From: Pollutiaquabacter aromativorans
GTDB lineage: Bacteria > Bacteroidota > Bacteroidia > AKYH767-A > 2013-40CM-41-45
Assembly (NCBI GenBank): GCA_049177215.1
Contig: CP185379.1
Location: 3,162,001-3,226,000 of the forward strand
Direction of reading: 5' to 3'
Length of the DNA: 64,000 nt
Positions 35,515-45,106 of the stretch are shown here, in pieces (positions within the stretch are counted from its first letter, which is position 1; each line of letters opens with the position of its first letter). The translations under genes and the position numbers were made by a program. The notes beneath the pieces were generated by a model. The model was not told the origin of the DNA and ran no database searches. It saw only the letters and a program-made list of their open reading frames with translations.

Positions 35515-35731
35515 TTTTCCGGCAAGCGGATACCCGCTGGTTTTTGGCACTTGCTGAACCGCAGTCCGTATGGATCGGTCCCCCACCAGCATCTTTCTCT
35601 TCTGGTACCGTAATGGAAATTGCCGGCCATTGAATTGTGCGTACGTAGAGGAATCCTGACAATCGTCATCTGAATCCACATAGGATTCATAGTTTTTTTA
35701 GGATCGGAGATCATTCCCGGCACCCCCGGGC

Positions 35732-35830
35732 AGGGATACTTTTGATTGTCTTTTCAAAGCATCATGCCCATGTTTTACTATCCATGCTTAGGGCGCGTTC
35801 CGAAGAAGTTTTCGGAACCAGTTGAACGCG
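35732..35830 (+). promoter_or_regulatory. Putative promoter and structured leader of the nor operon
   Basis: The 338-base gap before norC holds TACTTTTG at 35732-35739, an exact TAnnTTTG box without a clear -33 element. Downstream lies an inverted repeat TTCCGAA-N6-TTCGGAA (35798-35817), nested within CGCGTT (35794) and AACGCG (35825). It could be an operator or a leader hairpin. No canonical FNR box was found. Bases 35515-35731 show nothing recognisable. Confidence 0.35.
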
Positions 35831-35852
35831 ACAATTTCTAACCCACACGCTT

Positions 35853-36281
35853 ATGTTATCCAAATCACAAGCCCGGTTATTCTTCATCATAGGAACCGTG
35901 GCATTCTCGGGCGTATTCCTCTGGCTGACGGTGGATACGATGCGGAAAATTCCGCAGCAGACCCGACAACAGAACATCACAGCGGAAGTCAACCGCGGTA
36001 AATTGATCTGGGACGCGAACAACTGTATGGGCTGCCACACCATCTTCGGTGAAGGCGCTTATTACGCCCCGGAACTGACGAAAGCCTATGAACGGCGGGG
36101 CGAGCAGTGGCTCACGCTTTTTTTAAAGGATCCGGAAGCATTGTATCCGGGACAGCGGAAAATGGTCAACTATCATTTTAGCGACGCGGAGATTGCCGAC
36201 GTGATCGCATTCCTCAAATGGGTGGGGGAAGTCGACCTGAATGGTTTTCCGGCCAAGCCGACTCTTTCCCAAACGAAGTAG
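35853..36281 (+). CDS. norC: Nitric oxide reductase cytochrome c subunit NorC
   Basis: A 142-residue membrane-anchored c-type cytochrome: one N-terminal membrane segment (FFIIGTVAFSGVFLWLTV) and a haem-binding CMGCH at about residue 58 in ANNCMGCHTIFGEGAYYAPE, a family hallmark. Met ligand candidates lie near GQRKMVNYHF. It passes electrons to NorB in the cytoplasmic membrane for reduction of two NO to N2O. The length fits NorC. norB follows after 33 bases. Confidence 0.95.
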   Translation: MLSKSQARLFFIIGTVAFSGVFLWLTVDTMRKIPQQTRQQNITAEVNRGKLIWDANNCMGCHTIFGEGAYYAPELTKAYERRGEQWLTLFLKDPEALYPGQRKMVNYHFSDAEIADVIAFLKWVGEVDLNGFPAKPTLSQTK

Positions 36282-36314
36282 CCCATCCGTTCAACCTGTA
36301 ACGAAAACAATCCT

Positions 36315-37655
36315 ATGAAATACCAATCACAAAAACTGGCGTACTGGTTTTTCGCCACCTGTATGTTGCTGCTGAGCCTGCAGCTCATTTACGGTTTCAT
36401 CATGGGCTTCGCGCACATGGGTTATGACGGCCTTCATTCGGTCATCCCCTTCAACACCGCACGTGCGGTCCACACCAACCTGCTGGTGGTCTGGTTACTC
36501 ACCGGATTCATGGGCGCCGCCTATTTCATCATTCCCGACGAAGCGGGGCGTGAACTTTACTCGGTGAAACTAGGATACATCCAACTGATCAGCCTGATCC
36601 TTGTCGGGGTCGTGGCCTTGATCGGATTTCACATCAATTGGTGGGAAGGCAGGAAGTTTCTGGAGATTCCCCGGCCGCTCGACTACCTGGTCGTAGTGAA
36701 TGTACTTACCTTCCTGTTCAACATCGGCGCCACGATCTACAAGTCGGAGCGCATCAGTACCACCGGCATCGTATTGTACACCGGGCTTGTTGCCGCTGCG
36801 CTCTTGTATCTCCCGGGCATGATCTATTTCGACAACCAGACCATCGACTCGTACTTCCGCTGGTGGGTCGTGCATCTGTGGGTGGAAGGCGTATGGGAGC
36901 TCATCATGGGCGGCATCCTGGCTTACCTACTCATCAAACTCACCGGCGTTGACCGCGAAGTGATCGAGAAATGGTTGTATGTAATTGTCGGCTTGACGTT
37001 TCTCTCGGGAATCCTCGGAACCGGCCACCACTATTATTATATCGGCACGCCGAAGTATTGGTTGATCGTTGGCGGCATCTTCTCCGCGTTGGAGCCGTTG
37101 GCCTTCCTGGGAATGGCGCTCTTCGCCATCGTGATGTATAAACGCAGTGGTCGCGATCATCCGAACAAACTCGCCTTATTGTGGACCATCGGCTGCGCGA
37201 TCATGTCGTTCGTCGGAGCCGGCTTCCTCGGCTTCGCACACACCCTGCCACAGGTCAACCTGTATACACACGGGACCCTGGTCACTGCCATGCACGGCCA
37301 CCTTGCATTCTGGGGCGCTTATGCGATGATCGTCCTCGCCATCATCGCCTATGCAATGCCGCAGATGACCGGACGGAAACGTTATTCCAGTATGACCGGT
37401 ATCATCGCCTTCTGGATGTCGAATATCGGCATGTTGGGAATGACCGGAGCATTCGCCGTCGCGGGTATCGCCCAGGTGTACCTGGAGCGAAAATCCGGAA
37501 TGGAATTTCTCGCTGTTCAAAAGGAGATTGAGCCGCATTTCTTTGGATTGATCCTGGCCGCTACGCTCTTTACCATCGCTATCATTCTCTACATCTATGA
37601 ATTCATCCGCTACGGTCGTCCGACCGATGAGGCCCTTGAACGCGCAGCTTCCTGA
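36315..37655 (+). CDS. norB: Nitric oxide reductase catalytic subunit NorB
   Basis: A 446-residue haem-copper-oxidase-superfamily protein with 12 expected membrane segments, holding haem b, haem b3 and the non-haem iron FeB. Histidine ligands are in ARAVHTNLLVVW, GTGHHYYYIG and TAMHGHLAFWGAY. The acidic residues typical of NO reductases appear in VVHLWVEGVWELIMGG. The length and separate NorC fit a cNOR, not the fused quinol qNOR. It lies between norC and norQ in one operon and catalyses 2 NO to N2O at the membrane. Confidence 0.96.
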   Translation: MKYQSQKLAYWFFATCMLLLSLQLIYGFIMGFAHMGYDGLHSVIPFNTARAVHTNLLVVWLLTGFMGAAYFIIPDEAGRELYSVKLGYIQLISLILVGVVALIGFHINWWEGRKFLEIPRPLDYLVVVNVLTFLFNIGATIYKSERISTTGIVLYTGLVAAALLYLPGMIYFDNQTIDSYFRWWVVHLWVEGVWELIMGGILAYLLIKLTGVDREVIEKWLYVIVGLTFLSGILGTGHHYYYIGTPKYWLIVGGIFSALEPLAFLGMALFAIVMYKRSGRDHPNKLALLWTIGCAIMSFVGAGFLGFAHTLPQVNLYTHGTLVTAMHGHLAFWGAYAMIVLAIIAYAMPQMTGRKRYSSMTGIIAFWMSNIGMLGMTGAFAVAGIAQVYLERKSGMEFLAVQKEIEPHFFGLILAATLFTIAIILYIYEFIRYGRPTDEALERAAS

Positions 37656-38439
37656 TACCAACGCGACCGGCGGCGTTTATTACAAAGAAACCGGTCGCGA
37701 AACGGAAGTGTTCCGACACTGCTTTCGGGAAAAGCTGCCGCTGCTACTGAAAGGGCCTACCGGAACGGGTAAGTCGCGCTATGTGGAGTTCATGGCCGCT
37801 GAATTGCAATTACCCTTCCTGACGGTAGCTTGTCATGAAGAGACCTCTACGGTCGACTTGCTGGGTCGTTATATCGTGAAGGGAGATACGACGGAATGGA
37901 TCGATGGACCGCTCACACAGGCGGTCCGGCAGGGCGGGATCATCTACCTGGATGAGATCGCCGAAGCGCGCCCCGATGTTCTGGTGGCCATTCACTCACT
38001 GACCGATCATCGCCGAATGCTCTTTCTCGATCGTCATCATGAAGTGTTGCGTGCCCCGGACGATTTCATGCTCGTGGCGTCCTTCAACCCCGGGTACCAA
38101 CGCGGATACAAGGAACTCAAACCCTCCACCCGCCAGCGATTCGTGACCCTTTCGTTCGATTATCCCGGACAAAGCATCGAAGCGGAGATCCTGTATGGTG
38201 AAACCGGAATCGATCGCGCGATCGCGAATAAGCTGGTCGGATTCGCGGCCAGGGTTCGCGGCATGGCGGAACTGGGTCTCGCCGAAACCGCGTCGACGCG
38301 GTTGTTGGTTGACGCGGCCAAGCTCATCCACAGCGGAATGCCGCCGCGGCTTTCCTGTACGGTAGCGATCGCAGAAACGTTGACGGACGACCCGGAAGTG
38401 CGTCAGTCGCTGGTTGACCTGATCAACATGACCTTTTAA
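37627..38439 (+). CDS. norQ: NorQ/CbbQ-type MoxR AAA+ ATPase
   Basis: A 270-residue AAA+ ATPase of the CbbQ/NorQ group, needed to activate the NorBC complex, probably by inserting FeB. Walker A is LLKGPTGTGKSRYVEF, Walker B is GGIIYLDEIAEARPD, and VASFNPGYQRGYKELKPSTRQRF is a family-typical region. I take the ATG at 37627, overlapping the norB end by 29 bases; an ATG 10 codons upstream is possible. It is followed after two bases by norD, its expected partner. Confidence 0.93.
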   Translation: MRPLNAQLPDTNATGGVYYKETGRETEVFRHCFREKLPLLLKGPTGTGKSRYVEFMAAELQLPFLTVACHEETSTVDLLGRYIVKGDTTEWIDGPLTQAVRQGGIIYLDEIAEARPDVLVAIHSLTDHRRMLFLDRHHEVLRAPDDFMLVASFNPGYQRGYKELKPSTRQRFVTLSFDYPGQSIEAEILYGETGIDRAIANKLVGFAARVRGMAELGLAETASTRLLVDAAKLIHSGMPPRLSCTVAIAETLTDDPEVRQSLVDLINMTF

Positions 38440-38441
38440 CA

Positions 38442-40214
38442 ATGGAGTGGGATCAGTTTCTGTTCAAACGGATCTCCGAACTCGTACAATGGGTCAGACG
38501 TCCTGCGGTGGATCCGCAACGGCAAGCGGCGGCGGTGGAGTTGGAAACCCTGAAACCGCGACTGACAGCCCTGGCTCGTCTCTTGTCGGGGCGCGCGGTG
38601 AACATACATCCCGCCGAGCGCGAAGGTGGCTGGCGAGGAGATCAGTGGTTGTTGCCGTCGCGGTATGACCGTTCGGCAACGCAAACCGGCAATGTTGATT
38701 TTTTTCTATTCAGGATCTTCTTCCTGTATGGTCAAGAGCGACTGCGACATGCTTTTCGTGGAGAGGAGGCGAATAGTATACTACAGGCGAGCGCGTGCGC
38801 ACTGCTGAACGCGGACGCGGTGCTGGCTTTTCTGTCGAACGAATTTCCGGGATTTGACGAATTGCATCAACGCGTGAAAGAAGACGCGATGGCCGGACAC
38901 GATGCGTCGGATCCGGCCGAACCCTGGTTGTATGGCCGTTGGTATCGACTCGATGACGACAGCTGGTGCAAGCTCGACGTAAATGCTGATGCTGCATCGA
39001 AAAATACCGTGGCAGTAGAGAAAGATTCGAAGGATTATTCAGAAAGGCAGGCGCCGGCGCGGGAGGAAACCGAGCTGTTGATCGTCGATTCGGAGGAACA
39101 AGAGAACTATACGCTCACCCACAATTTCGAAAAGATCGAGACGCTGGATACGTTCTCCGGTCGGTGGCGCGATTTTGACGGAAGCGACGACCTGGATGAG
39201 CATGGCGAAGCATTGCAGGAACTGGACCTCCGGCAACTGGTACGCGTTGATAGCCCGGTGCATTCGGTGTATCGGACGGAATTCATTCAGTCGCTGGGCC
39301 TGATCGAAACCGCTGACGCTCTTCATGCCGGATTTCATCGGTGTTACGACGAATGGAATTTCCAGCAACATGGTTATCGTAAGGGTTATTGCCGGGTCTA
39401 TCCGACCTTCCTAAAAGAGTCATTGTCGGGTTACGCGGCGACGACTTTGAGCAAACACGCCGGTTTGGCGCGTTCGATGCGGCGGCAGGCAGAGCGATAC
39501 CTGACCGAGCATTTTGTACAACAGCGCTTGTCGTGGGGAGACGCTCCTGATCTTGACGCGATGGTGGAAGCTTATCTGGACCGGAAGGCAGGCATCACTC
39601 CGTCGGAAAATCTGTATCAGTCGCGCCGGAAGCGTGGCCGGGATGCGGCGATCCTGGTATTGACCGATACCAGCCTAAGCACCGATGGATATTCAAACAA
39701 CCAGCGGGTATTGGATCTGGAGAAGGAAGCGCTGGTACTTGTCGCGGACGTTTGGGAAAAGTTGGGTGTCCGCTTCCAGCTTGACACGTTCAATAGCCGG
39801 ACGCATAACCATTGTAACTATGGAACGGTAAAGGGCTTTCACGAGTCCTGGCAATTGTGCCGGGATCGCATTGGTGCAATTGGAAGTTCGGGTTATACCC
39901 GCATCGGCCCGGCACTACGACACGCGACCTATCTGTTGAATCAGGTGCGTGCTTCCAGTCGCTGGTTATTGTTGTTGACCGACGGAAAGCCGAATGATTA
40001 CGACCGGTACGAAGGTCAATACGGTATCCAAGATGTACGGCAGGCCATTCGGGAAGCGGAACGGGATGGGGTGCATGTCTCAGCGATAGCCATCGAAGAA
40101 GCAGCACGGTTTTATTTGCCCCAGATGTTCGGTAAAGGTGGCTTTGAGTTGTTGAGGCATCCTCGCCAATTGCCGTTCGCTTTGTTGAATGGATACCTGC
40201 GAATCGTGCGCTGA
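38442..40214 (+). CDS. norD: NorD-type von Willebrand factor A protein
   Basis: A 590-residue cytoplasmic protein. The C-terminal VWA domain has a MIDAS motif DTSLS in ILVLTDTSLSTDGYSNNQRV and a later LLLLTDGKPNDYDRYEGQYG. The N-terminal 380 residues are helical and poorly conserved, as usual in NorD. NorQ and NorD form a chaperone pair for assembly of the NO reductase. It is the last gene in the norCBQD operon. Confidence 0.92.
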   Translation: MEWDQFLFKRISELVQWVRRPAVDPQRQAAAVELETLKPRLTALARLLSGRAVNIHPAEREGGWRGDQWLLPSRYDRSATQTGNVDFFLFRIFFLYGQERLRHAFRGEEANSILQASACALLNADAVLAFLSNEFPGFDELHQRVKEDAMAGHDASDPAEPWLYGRWYRLDDDSWCKLDVNADAASKNTVAVEKDSKDYSERQAPAREETELLIVDSEEQENYTLTHNFEKIETLDTFSGRWRDFDGSDDLDEHGEALQELDLRQLVRVDSPVHSVYRTEFIQSLGLIETADALHAGFHRCYDEWNFQQHGYRKGYCRVYPTFLKESLSGYAATTLSKHAGLARSMRRQAERYLTEHFVQQRLSWGDAPDLDAMVEAYLDRKAGITPSENLYQSRRKRGRDAAILVLTDTSLSTDGYSNNQRVLDLEKEALVLVADVWEKLGVRFQLDTFNSRTHNHCNYGTVKGFHESWQLCRDRIGAIGSSGYTRIGPALRHATYLLNQVRASSRWLLLLTDGKPNDYDRYEGQYGIQDVRQAIREAERDGVHVSAIAIEEAARFYLPQMFGKGGFELLRHPRQLPFALLNGYLRIVR

Positions 40215-40281
40215 AAGCCCCCTGAACAATTCACTGAAAAAATTAGTCCCTGATCCCTTTCGTCCCTCGTCTCACCCGCGA

Positions 40282-40500
40282 TTACCCTTCGAAAATCAGG
40301 TATAGCCCCGCAAAGATGACCAGTATGGCGATGGAAGTCAGACCGTACAGGACCAGATCATAGATGGAGGGAATCGGATTCCAGAGTGTGAGCACACAGC
40401 TGATGAATCCCAAAACGGCTCCGATGCCGGCGAGGATGAATCCGAGATTCTGTTGCTTCGCCCGCTTGAGACGTTGCTCGTCTAGGGATTCGTTGGTCAT
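40282..40500 (-). CDS. Small two-helix membrane protein
   Basis: A 72-residue protein with a charged, Arg/Lys-rich N-terminus (DEQRLKRAKQQN) and two hydrophobic segments (LGFILAGIGAVLGFISCVLTLW and a segment ending ILVIFAGLYLIFEG). No family was recognised. It is on the opposite strand to its neighbours. Its membrane-protein pattern and clean ends support a real gene. Confidence 0.65.
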   Translation of the reverse strand: MTNESLDEQRLKRAKQQNLGFILAGIGAVLGFISCVLTLWNPIPSIYDLVLYGLTSIAILVIFAGLYLIFEG

Positions 40501-40684
40501 AGTCGAAAGATAATCATTATTCGATATTGTCCTATATCCTTTCGTATTGAATGGTAGAAAAGCCGGGAAGCCGTCGTTGCGCCCCCGTTTGCCGTACTAA
40601 CTATTAATTCTCCGTAAACGATCGGGAATTCATACTGACTCTAAAGATTTTTTTCTTTTTTCGGATCTCTGCGCCATCACCCAT

Positions 40685-43075
40685 ATGCGAATTTCCACCA
40701 TCGCGACCTTTGTGGCCGCCCTCTTGTTGCTGTCCGGTTATAAGCCGCTTTCAGCACAAACCCTTCCGCCCGGATTCTCACAGGTGCTGGTCGCGCCGGG
40801 CATCACCCAGCCGACGACCATGGCTTATACGCCCGATGGTCGTTTCTTTATCTGTGAACAGACCGGAGCTGTCAAGGTCCTGAAGAACGATACGCTCTTG
40901 TCGCGTCCGTTCATCACCCTCACCACCAACCTGAACGGTGAACGCGGCCTGGTCGGAATCGCCATCGACCCCGACTTTACAAACAACCAATACGTCTATC
41001 TCTGCTACACGATCCCGACCGGTGAGTTCAATCGGGTCAGTCGTTTCACCGCCAGTGGCGATACGGTGGTGCCGGGTAGTGAAATAGTATTGCTGGAAAC
41101 AGATACCATGATCGCCAACTATCATGGCGGAGGGCACCTGCAGATCGGTCCGGACGGCAAGCTCTATGTCGCGGTTGGTGAAAACGGTCGGTCCGCACTC
41201 TCACAGGATCTGAACAGCTATCTGGGAAAAATACTCCGCATCAATCTTGACGGATCAACCCCGTCCGACAATCCGTTTCCCGGACCCGGGAAGCAGCGGA
41301 ACATTTGGGCCTATGGCCTGCGTAATCCGTTCACCTTTTCGTTCCAGCCCTCTACCGGTCGCTTCTTCATTAATGATGTCGGCGAGATAACCTGGGAAGA
41401 GATCAATGACGCAACAGCCGGAGGCGGTAACTATGGTTGGCCTCTGGCAGAAGGCGTCAGCAGCGATACCGCCTTCGACAATCCTTTTTACTCCTACCTG
41501 CACGGGCTTTCGACCGGGCAGGGCTGTGCCATTACCGGAGGTGATTTTTTCGATCCGGATACGACTAATTATCCGACCGCGTACCAGGACAAGTATTACT
41601 TCATCGACTACTGCGGCAACTGGATCGACTACATCACCCTGAGTTACCCGCCGGTGTGGAGTCACTTCGCCTCAAACGTCGCGAACTATAGCGTCGGCTT
41701 GATGACCGGCCCCGATGGTAACCTGTACTTCTTATCCCGCAACAATGAAGCGTTATACAAGATCGCTTACTCGCCCAATCCTGCTGCCGTTGTGGTAAAC
41801 GAACCACTGGATCAGTTGGTGTCGCTTGGATATCCGGCTAACTTCAGTGTCTCTGCCAGTGGTACACCTCCTTTCCAGTACCAGTGGTACAAGGGAACGA
41901 CCTTGCTGCTCAACGATACGAACGCCACACTCAACATCCCGAATTGCGCGTTTGCGGACTCCGGCGATTACCGCGTCGTGGTCAGCAATGCCTTTGGATC
42001 CGATACCAGCCGTTACGCGCACCTGAGTGTTACAGCCAACCAACCGCCGGTCGCCGTGATCAATACACCGCTTCCCGGGGCACATTACAGCGGCGGCGAC
42101 CTCATCAGCTTCTCGGGTGATGCCAATGATCCGGAAGACGGCGTACTGCCCGACTCCGCCTTCCAGTGGGTCGTCATCTTTCACCACGACACACACGTAC
42201 ATCCAGGACCCAATGCCGGAAGCGGTATTCGCAGCGGAGCTTTTCTGGTGCCGACTACCGGCGAGGTTTCGCCCAATGTTTTTTTCCGGCTTTATCTGAT
42301 CGTACGGGACGCGGAAGGCTTGGTCGATTCGGCGTTCGTCGACCTGCAACCCAACCTCAGTGACTTTACCATCAACACGCAACCACAAGGATTGACCATC
42401 TATGTGGATGGGCAACCCCATATCGCGCCGCATACGGTGACGGGCGTCGAGGGCATGTACCGCAACTTCGGCGCGCCTTGGTCGCAGGTCTCAGGACCAT
42501 CCACTTATTTCTTCACTCGCTGGGATAATGGCGGTGCGCTCACACAAACGTTCCGTACGCCGGTGAACGATACCGCCTGGACCGCTTTTTATGGTGAAGA
42601 CGTGCTACCCTTCACGCTCAATGATACCGTGGTTTGCATCAATTCGACCTTACAACTGAGCCCGGCGGGGTATAACAGCTATGCCTGGAGCGACGGAACT
42701 ACCGGGAACAACTATACGTTCGACTCGTCGGTTCCCGACACCTTCAGCATCGGCCTTACTGTAACCGACGGCAGCGGACAGGCCGGTAGCGATTCGATCA
42801 CGGTTATCTTCGATGTCTGCGACCAGGTCGGAACGCCGCTTGGCGATCGTATCGCGCTCTATCCGGTACCTTCCACCGGTCGTATCAACATTTCGGAAAG
42901 CCCGGTGCCGTATCGACTGGTCATCACCGATCTGACGGGTCGCGCCGTATGGGTAGAATCGGTGCCTGCAGGGAATGTGAAGCAGCTGAAATTGCCTTCA
43001 GGAGTATTCCATTTTCTATTGCAAGCAGAGCAACAGGAAATCTTACTCAGTCGGAAGGTGGTTGTCCTGGAATAG
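40685..43075 (+). CDS. Secreted PQQ-type sugar dehydrogenase (GSDH) homologue with Ig domain and T9SS tail
   Basis: A 796-residue protein with a signal peptide ending SGYKPLSAQ. Residues about 30-365 form a glucose/sorbosone dehydrogenase-type propeller: RGLVGIAIDPDFTNNQYVYL, GGGHLQIGPDGKLYVAVGEN, WAYGLRNPFTFSF and DVGEITWEEIND. In soluble enzymes of this family PQQ and calcium are cofactors. An Ig-like domain follows (about 380-460, FQYQWYKGTTLLLNDTN), then a PKD-like segment, and a T9SS sorting domain from LYPVPSTGRINIS. Substrate unknown; many Bacteroidota homologues lack tested activity. Confidence 0.88.
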   Translation: MRISTIATFVAALLLLSGYKPLSAQTLPPGFSQVLVAPGITQPTTMAYTPDGRFFICEQTGAVKVLKNDTLLSRPFITLTTNLNGERGLVGIAIDPDFTNNQYVYLCYTIPTGEFNRVSRFTASGDTVVPGSEIVLLETDTMIANYHGGGHLQIGPDGKLYVAVGENGRSALSQDLNSYLGKILRINLDGSTPSDNPFPGPGKQRNIWAYGLRNPFTFSFQPSTGRFFINDVGEITWEEINDATAGGGNYGWPLAEGVSSDTAFDNPFYSYLHGLSTGQGCAITGGDFFDPDTTNYPTAYQDKYYFIDYCGNWIDYITLSYPPVWSHFASNVANYSVGLMTGPDGNLYFLSRNNEALYKIAYSPNPAAVVVNEPLDQLVSLGYPANFSVSASGTPPFQYQWYKGTTLLLNDTNATLNIPNCAFADSGDYRVVVSNAFGSDTSRYAHLSVTANQPPVAVINTPLPGAHYSGGDLISFSGDANDPEDGVLPDSAFQWVVIFHHDTHVHPGPNAGSGIRSGAFLVPTTGEVSPNVFFRLYLIVRDAEGLVDSAFVDLQPNLSDFTINTQPQGLTIYVDGQPHIAPHTVTGVEGMYRNFGAPWSQVSGPSTYFFTRWDNGGALTQTFRTPVNDTAWTAFYGEDVLPFTLNDTVVCINSTLQLSPAGYNSYAWSDGTTGNNYTFDSSVPDTFSIGLTVTDGSGQAGSDSITVIFDVCDQVGTPLGDRIALYPVPSTGRINISESPVPYRLVITDLTGRAVWVESVPAGNVKQLKLPSGVFHFLLQAEQQEILLSRKVVVLE

Positions 43076-43095
43076 TCGGGGGTAATATTCGCGGC

Positions 43096-43587
43096 TTAGT
43101 GCAAGTCGAAGCTGCGGACCAGATCACGGTTGGGTGATCCGCTGTGGCACCCGATGCAACCATCTCCCTTTTTACCTACACTGAAAACAGTAGATCCGTC
43201 CGGTTCATATTCTGCCCACATCCAGCCGCTGCCGGCATTTGCGTTCGAGGGCTCCTTCTTCATGACCGCCAATAAGGTTACGCCGGAACCCGACACGACT
43301 TCCTTAACGATCACCGAGCCGTTCGGGAAAGTTGCCCCGGACGGGAGTTCGCCTGTTGAATCGAGCGCGGCCAATGCGGTGGAGTTGAATTTCAGTTTGA
43401 AAGAGCCGTGCGGGCTGGGGGACGCGGCGCTCAGGGTGTTTCCATTTTGGTAATACGAATAACTACCGTTCCGGATCTCCGAAGAGAACGCCTGATCAGC
43501 AGATGATTCTTCTTTGTCCTTCTTACACGCGATCATCGTTGTAACTGCCGGAAGCAGCATCAACATTAACTTGAGGGAGTTGTTCAT
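43096..43587 (-). CDS. Cytochrome P460-like haem lipoprotein
   Basis: A 163-residue protein with a lipoprotein signal (LLPAVTTMIAC, then KKDKEE). The C-terminus has one haem c site, CIGCH, preceded by SGWMWAEYEPDG; this position and the Trp/Tyr-rich strand resemble the cytochrome P460 family, which oxidises hydroxylamine and NO or binds NO. I cannot see the cross-linking lysine with certainty. The start is the ATG at 43587; the frame is open nine codons further. Its place 3 kb from the nor operon may be meaningful. Confidence 0.7.
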   Translation of the reverse strand: MNNSLKLMLMLLPAVTTMIACKKDKEESSADQAFSSEIRNGSYSYYQNGNTLSAASPSPHGSFKLKFNSTALAALDSTGELPSGATFPNGSVIVKEVVSGSGVTLLAVMKKEPSNANAGSGWMWAEYEPDGSTVFSVGKKGDGCIGCHSGSPNRDLVRSFDLH

Positions 43588-43650
43588 GGCAGAGGGAATG
43601 GGAGGGGTTAACAAGCGACTGATCCAATCGGAATCAAAGTTTCTATCAAT

Positions 43651-43674
43651 CCCCTAAAGCTAACGCAGGCAGCT
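43651..43674 (-). repeat. Possible half copy of the REP-like palindrome
   Basis: On the minus strand the sequence reads GCTGCCTGCGTTAGCTTTAG followed by GGG, close to the left half and centre of the palindrome at 32841. The right arm is missing. It lies in the gap between two minus-strand genes. Confidence 0.4.
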
Positions 43675-43735
43675 ACCCAATGATTGTGATGATTGTCACG
43701 AATCACAGGATGAAAGCAAGAAAAAGGAAGAAGCG

Positions 43736-44956
43736 TTATTCGATGATCAGTGTTTTTCGCTCAATACGGGTTCCTTCCGCGATGCGAACCAGATAACACC
43801 CACCCGATAATCCAGTGAGATCAAGGCGCTGTACAGGCGCTGAGAGGTTGTGCATAGACCGGATCAATTGTCCTTGCATGTTGTAAAGCTGGACAAGGTC
43901 GGGTCGCGCATGGTCGAATCGGAGGTTGACGAAATCGTGCGCCGGATTCGGAAAGAGTGTGAGGCGGGAAGGTTCGGCCACCGGCTTGGGTCCGAGCCAG
44001 AGGTTTTCATCGAAGCGCACCACGCCGCTTTGTTCCGTTCCGGCCCAGACGATTCCGTTTCCTTCAATACAGGTATAAAAGACATTGTCGTCCGGCATGT
44101 CGGAGTTCGCGGTGTACCAGCTGTAGTAAACCGGGCCTTCTTTTTTCACGATGCCACGATCGTAGGTGCCCAACCAGATGTTGGTCAGGGAATCGAACTG
44201 CAGGGAGTTGAGCGAATTGGTGGGGATACCGGAACTGAGCGTATTGTAAGTGAACCAACCGCCGTTGTAGAAATTGACCAGCGCGCCGGCAGGACATGTC
44301 ATCCACAGGTGGTTAAGCGGACCCAGTACAAGATCGTTCATGCTGTTGTCGGGAAAGTTCTGGTGCATGTAGTCCCAGGTGGTGAACCCCGTATCACGGA
44401 TCATTTGGGAAAATCCGCCGTTCACGGTTCCCAGCCAGCGCAGCGTATCGTTTTCAATCACGCAGCGTGAGATGTGATCAACGGGAATGTTCGAATTGCC
44501 AATGTTCCAGGTCGTCCAGTTGGCGCCGTCGAACCGGCTAAGTCCGGCAATGGTACAGATCCACGCGCTGCCAAAGCGATCGATCGTAACGCTTCGGATA
44601 TAGTCGGCGGCGATCGGCGAGTTGGCCGTGGTGTAGCTGGTCCAGTTCGTGCCGTCGAATACGCAGACGCCTCCGTTCTGTGTCGAGATCCACGCCCGAC
44701 CAGCCGCATCGAACGCGACATGCTTGACAGAATTGTCGGTGAGACCACTGTTCGTCGTCTGGTAAACCGTCCAGGTGTTGTCGTCGTAGATCGCAAGACC
44801 GAATTCGGTACAGAACCATTTCCGGTTCAGACTGTCGATCGCGATGTAGCGGCATTGGTTGTCGGGAAGCGGGGAGTTATTTCGGTCGAAGACAGTAAAG
44901 GTCTGTTGCGCGGAGGCGAACAGGGACCAGATCAGCAGGAGTAGGGTCAGGCGCAT
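43736..44956 (-). CDS. Secreted two-component-type propeller protein with T9SS tail
   Basis: A 406-residue secreted protein with signal peptide LTLLLLIWSLFASAQ. Repeats such as RYIAIDSLNRKWFCTEFGLA, VAFDAAGRAWISTQNGGVCV and VTIDRFGSAWICTIAGLS are two-component regulator propeller (Reg_prop) blades. The C-terminus from LFPNPAHDFVNLRF to IERKTLIIE is a T9SS sorting domain. Unlike the adjacent divergent kinase gene, it has no signalling domain, so it may be a secreted relative of the sensor part. Function unknown. Confidence 0.85.
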   Translation of the reverse strand: MRLTLLLLIWSLFASAQQTFTVFDRNNSPLPDNQCRYIAIDSLNRKWFCTEFGLAIYDDNTWTVYQTTNSGLTDNSVKHVAFDAAGRAWISTQNGGVCVFDGTNWTSYTTANSPIAADYIRSVTIDRFGSAWICTIAGLSRFDGANWTTWNIGNSNIPVDHISRCVIENDTLRWLGTVNGGFSQMIRDTGFTTWDYMHQNFPDNSMNDLVLGPLNHLWMTCPAGALVNFYNGGWFTYNTLSSGIPTNSLNSLQFDSLTNIWLGTYDRGIVKKEGPVYYSWYTANSDMPDDNVFYTCIEGNGIVWAGTEQSGVVRFDENLWLGPKPVAEPSRLTLFPNPAHDFVNLRFDHARPDLVQLYNMQGQLIRSMHNLSAPVQRLDLTGLSGGCYLVRIAEGTRIERKTLIIE

Positions 44957-44962
44957 GTCGAA

Positions 44963-44970
44963 CAAATATA
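44963..44970 (-). promoter_or_regulatory. -7 box upstream of the propeller protein gene
   Basis: TATATTTG on the minus strand, six bases before the ATG, matches TAnnTTTG. No -33 element was found at the usual spacing. Confidence 0.4.
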
Positions 44971-45106
44971 CTGAAGCCGTTGAAGCGGAGGATGACGACC
45001 GTCACGTAATCGCTGAACTTTCCCGCCTTGCGCGCGAATCCGCCACAGGAGCGGCTTTCGGGGACTGTTGCAAGCCCCGGGGGCATTGATTAACTTGATT
45101 CCCTAC

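Noticed and set aside
35736..35751. TTGATTGTCTTTTCAA upstream of norC as an FNR/CRP-type box
   Set aside because: The TTGA and TCAA half-sites are eight bases apart, not the six of the FNR consensus, and the second half lacks the A before TCAA.
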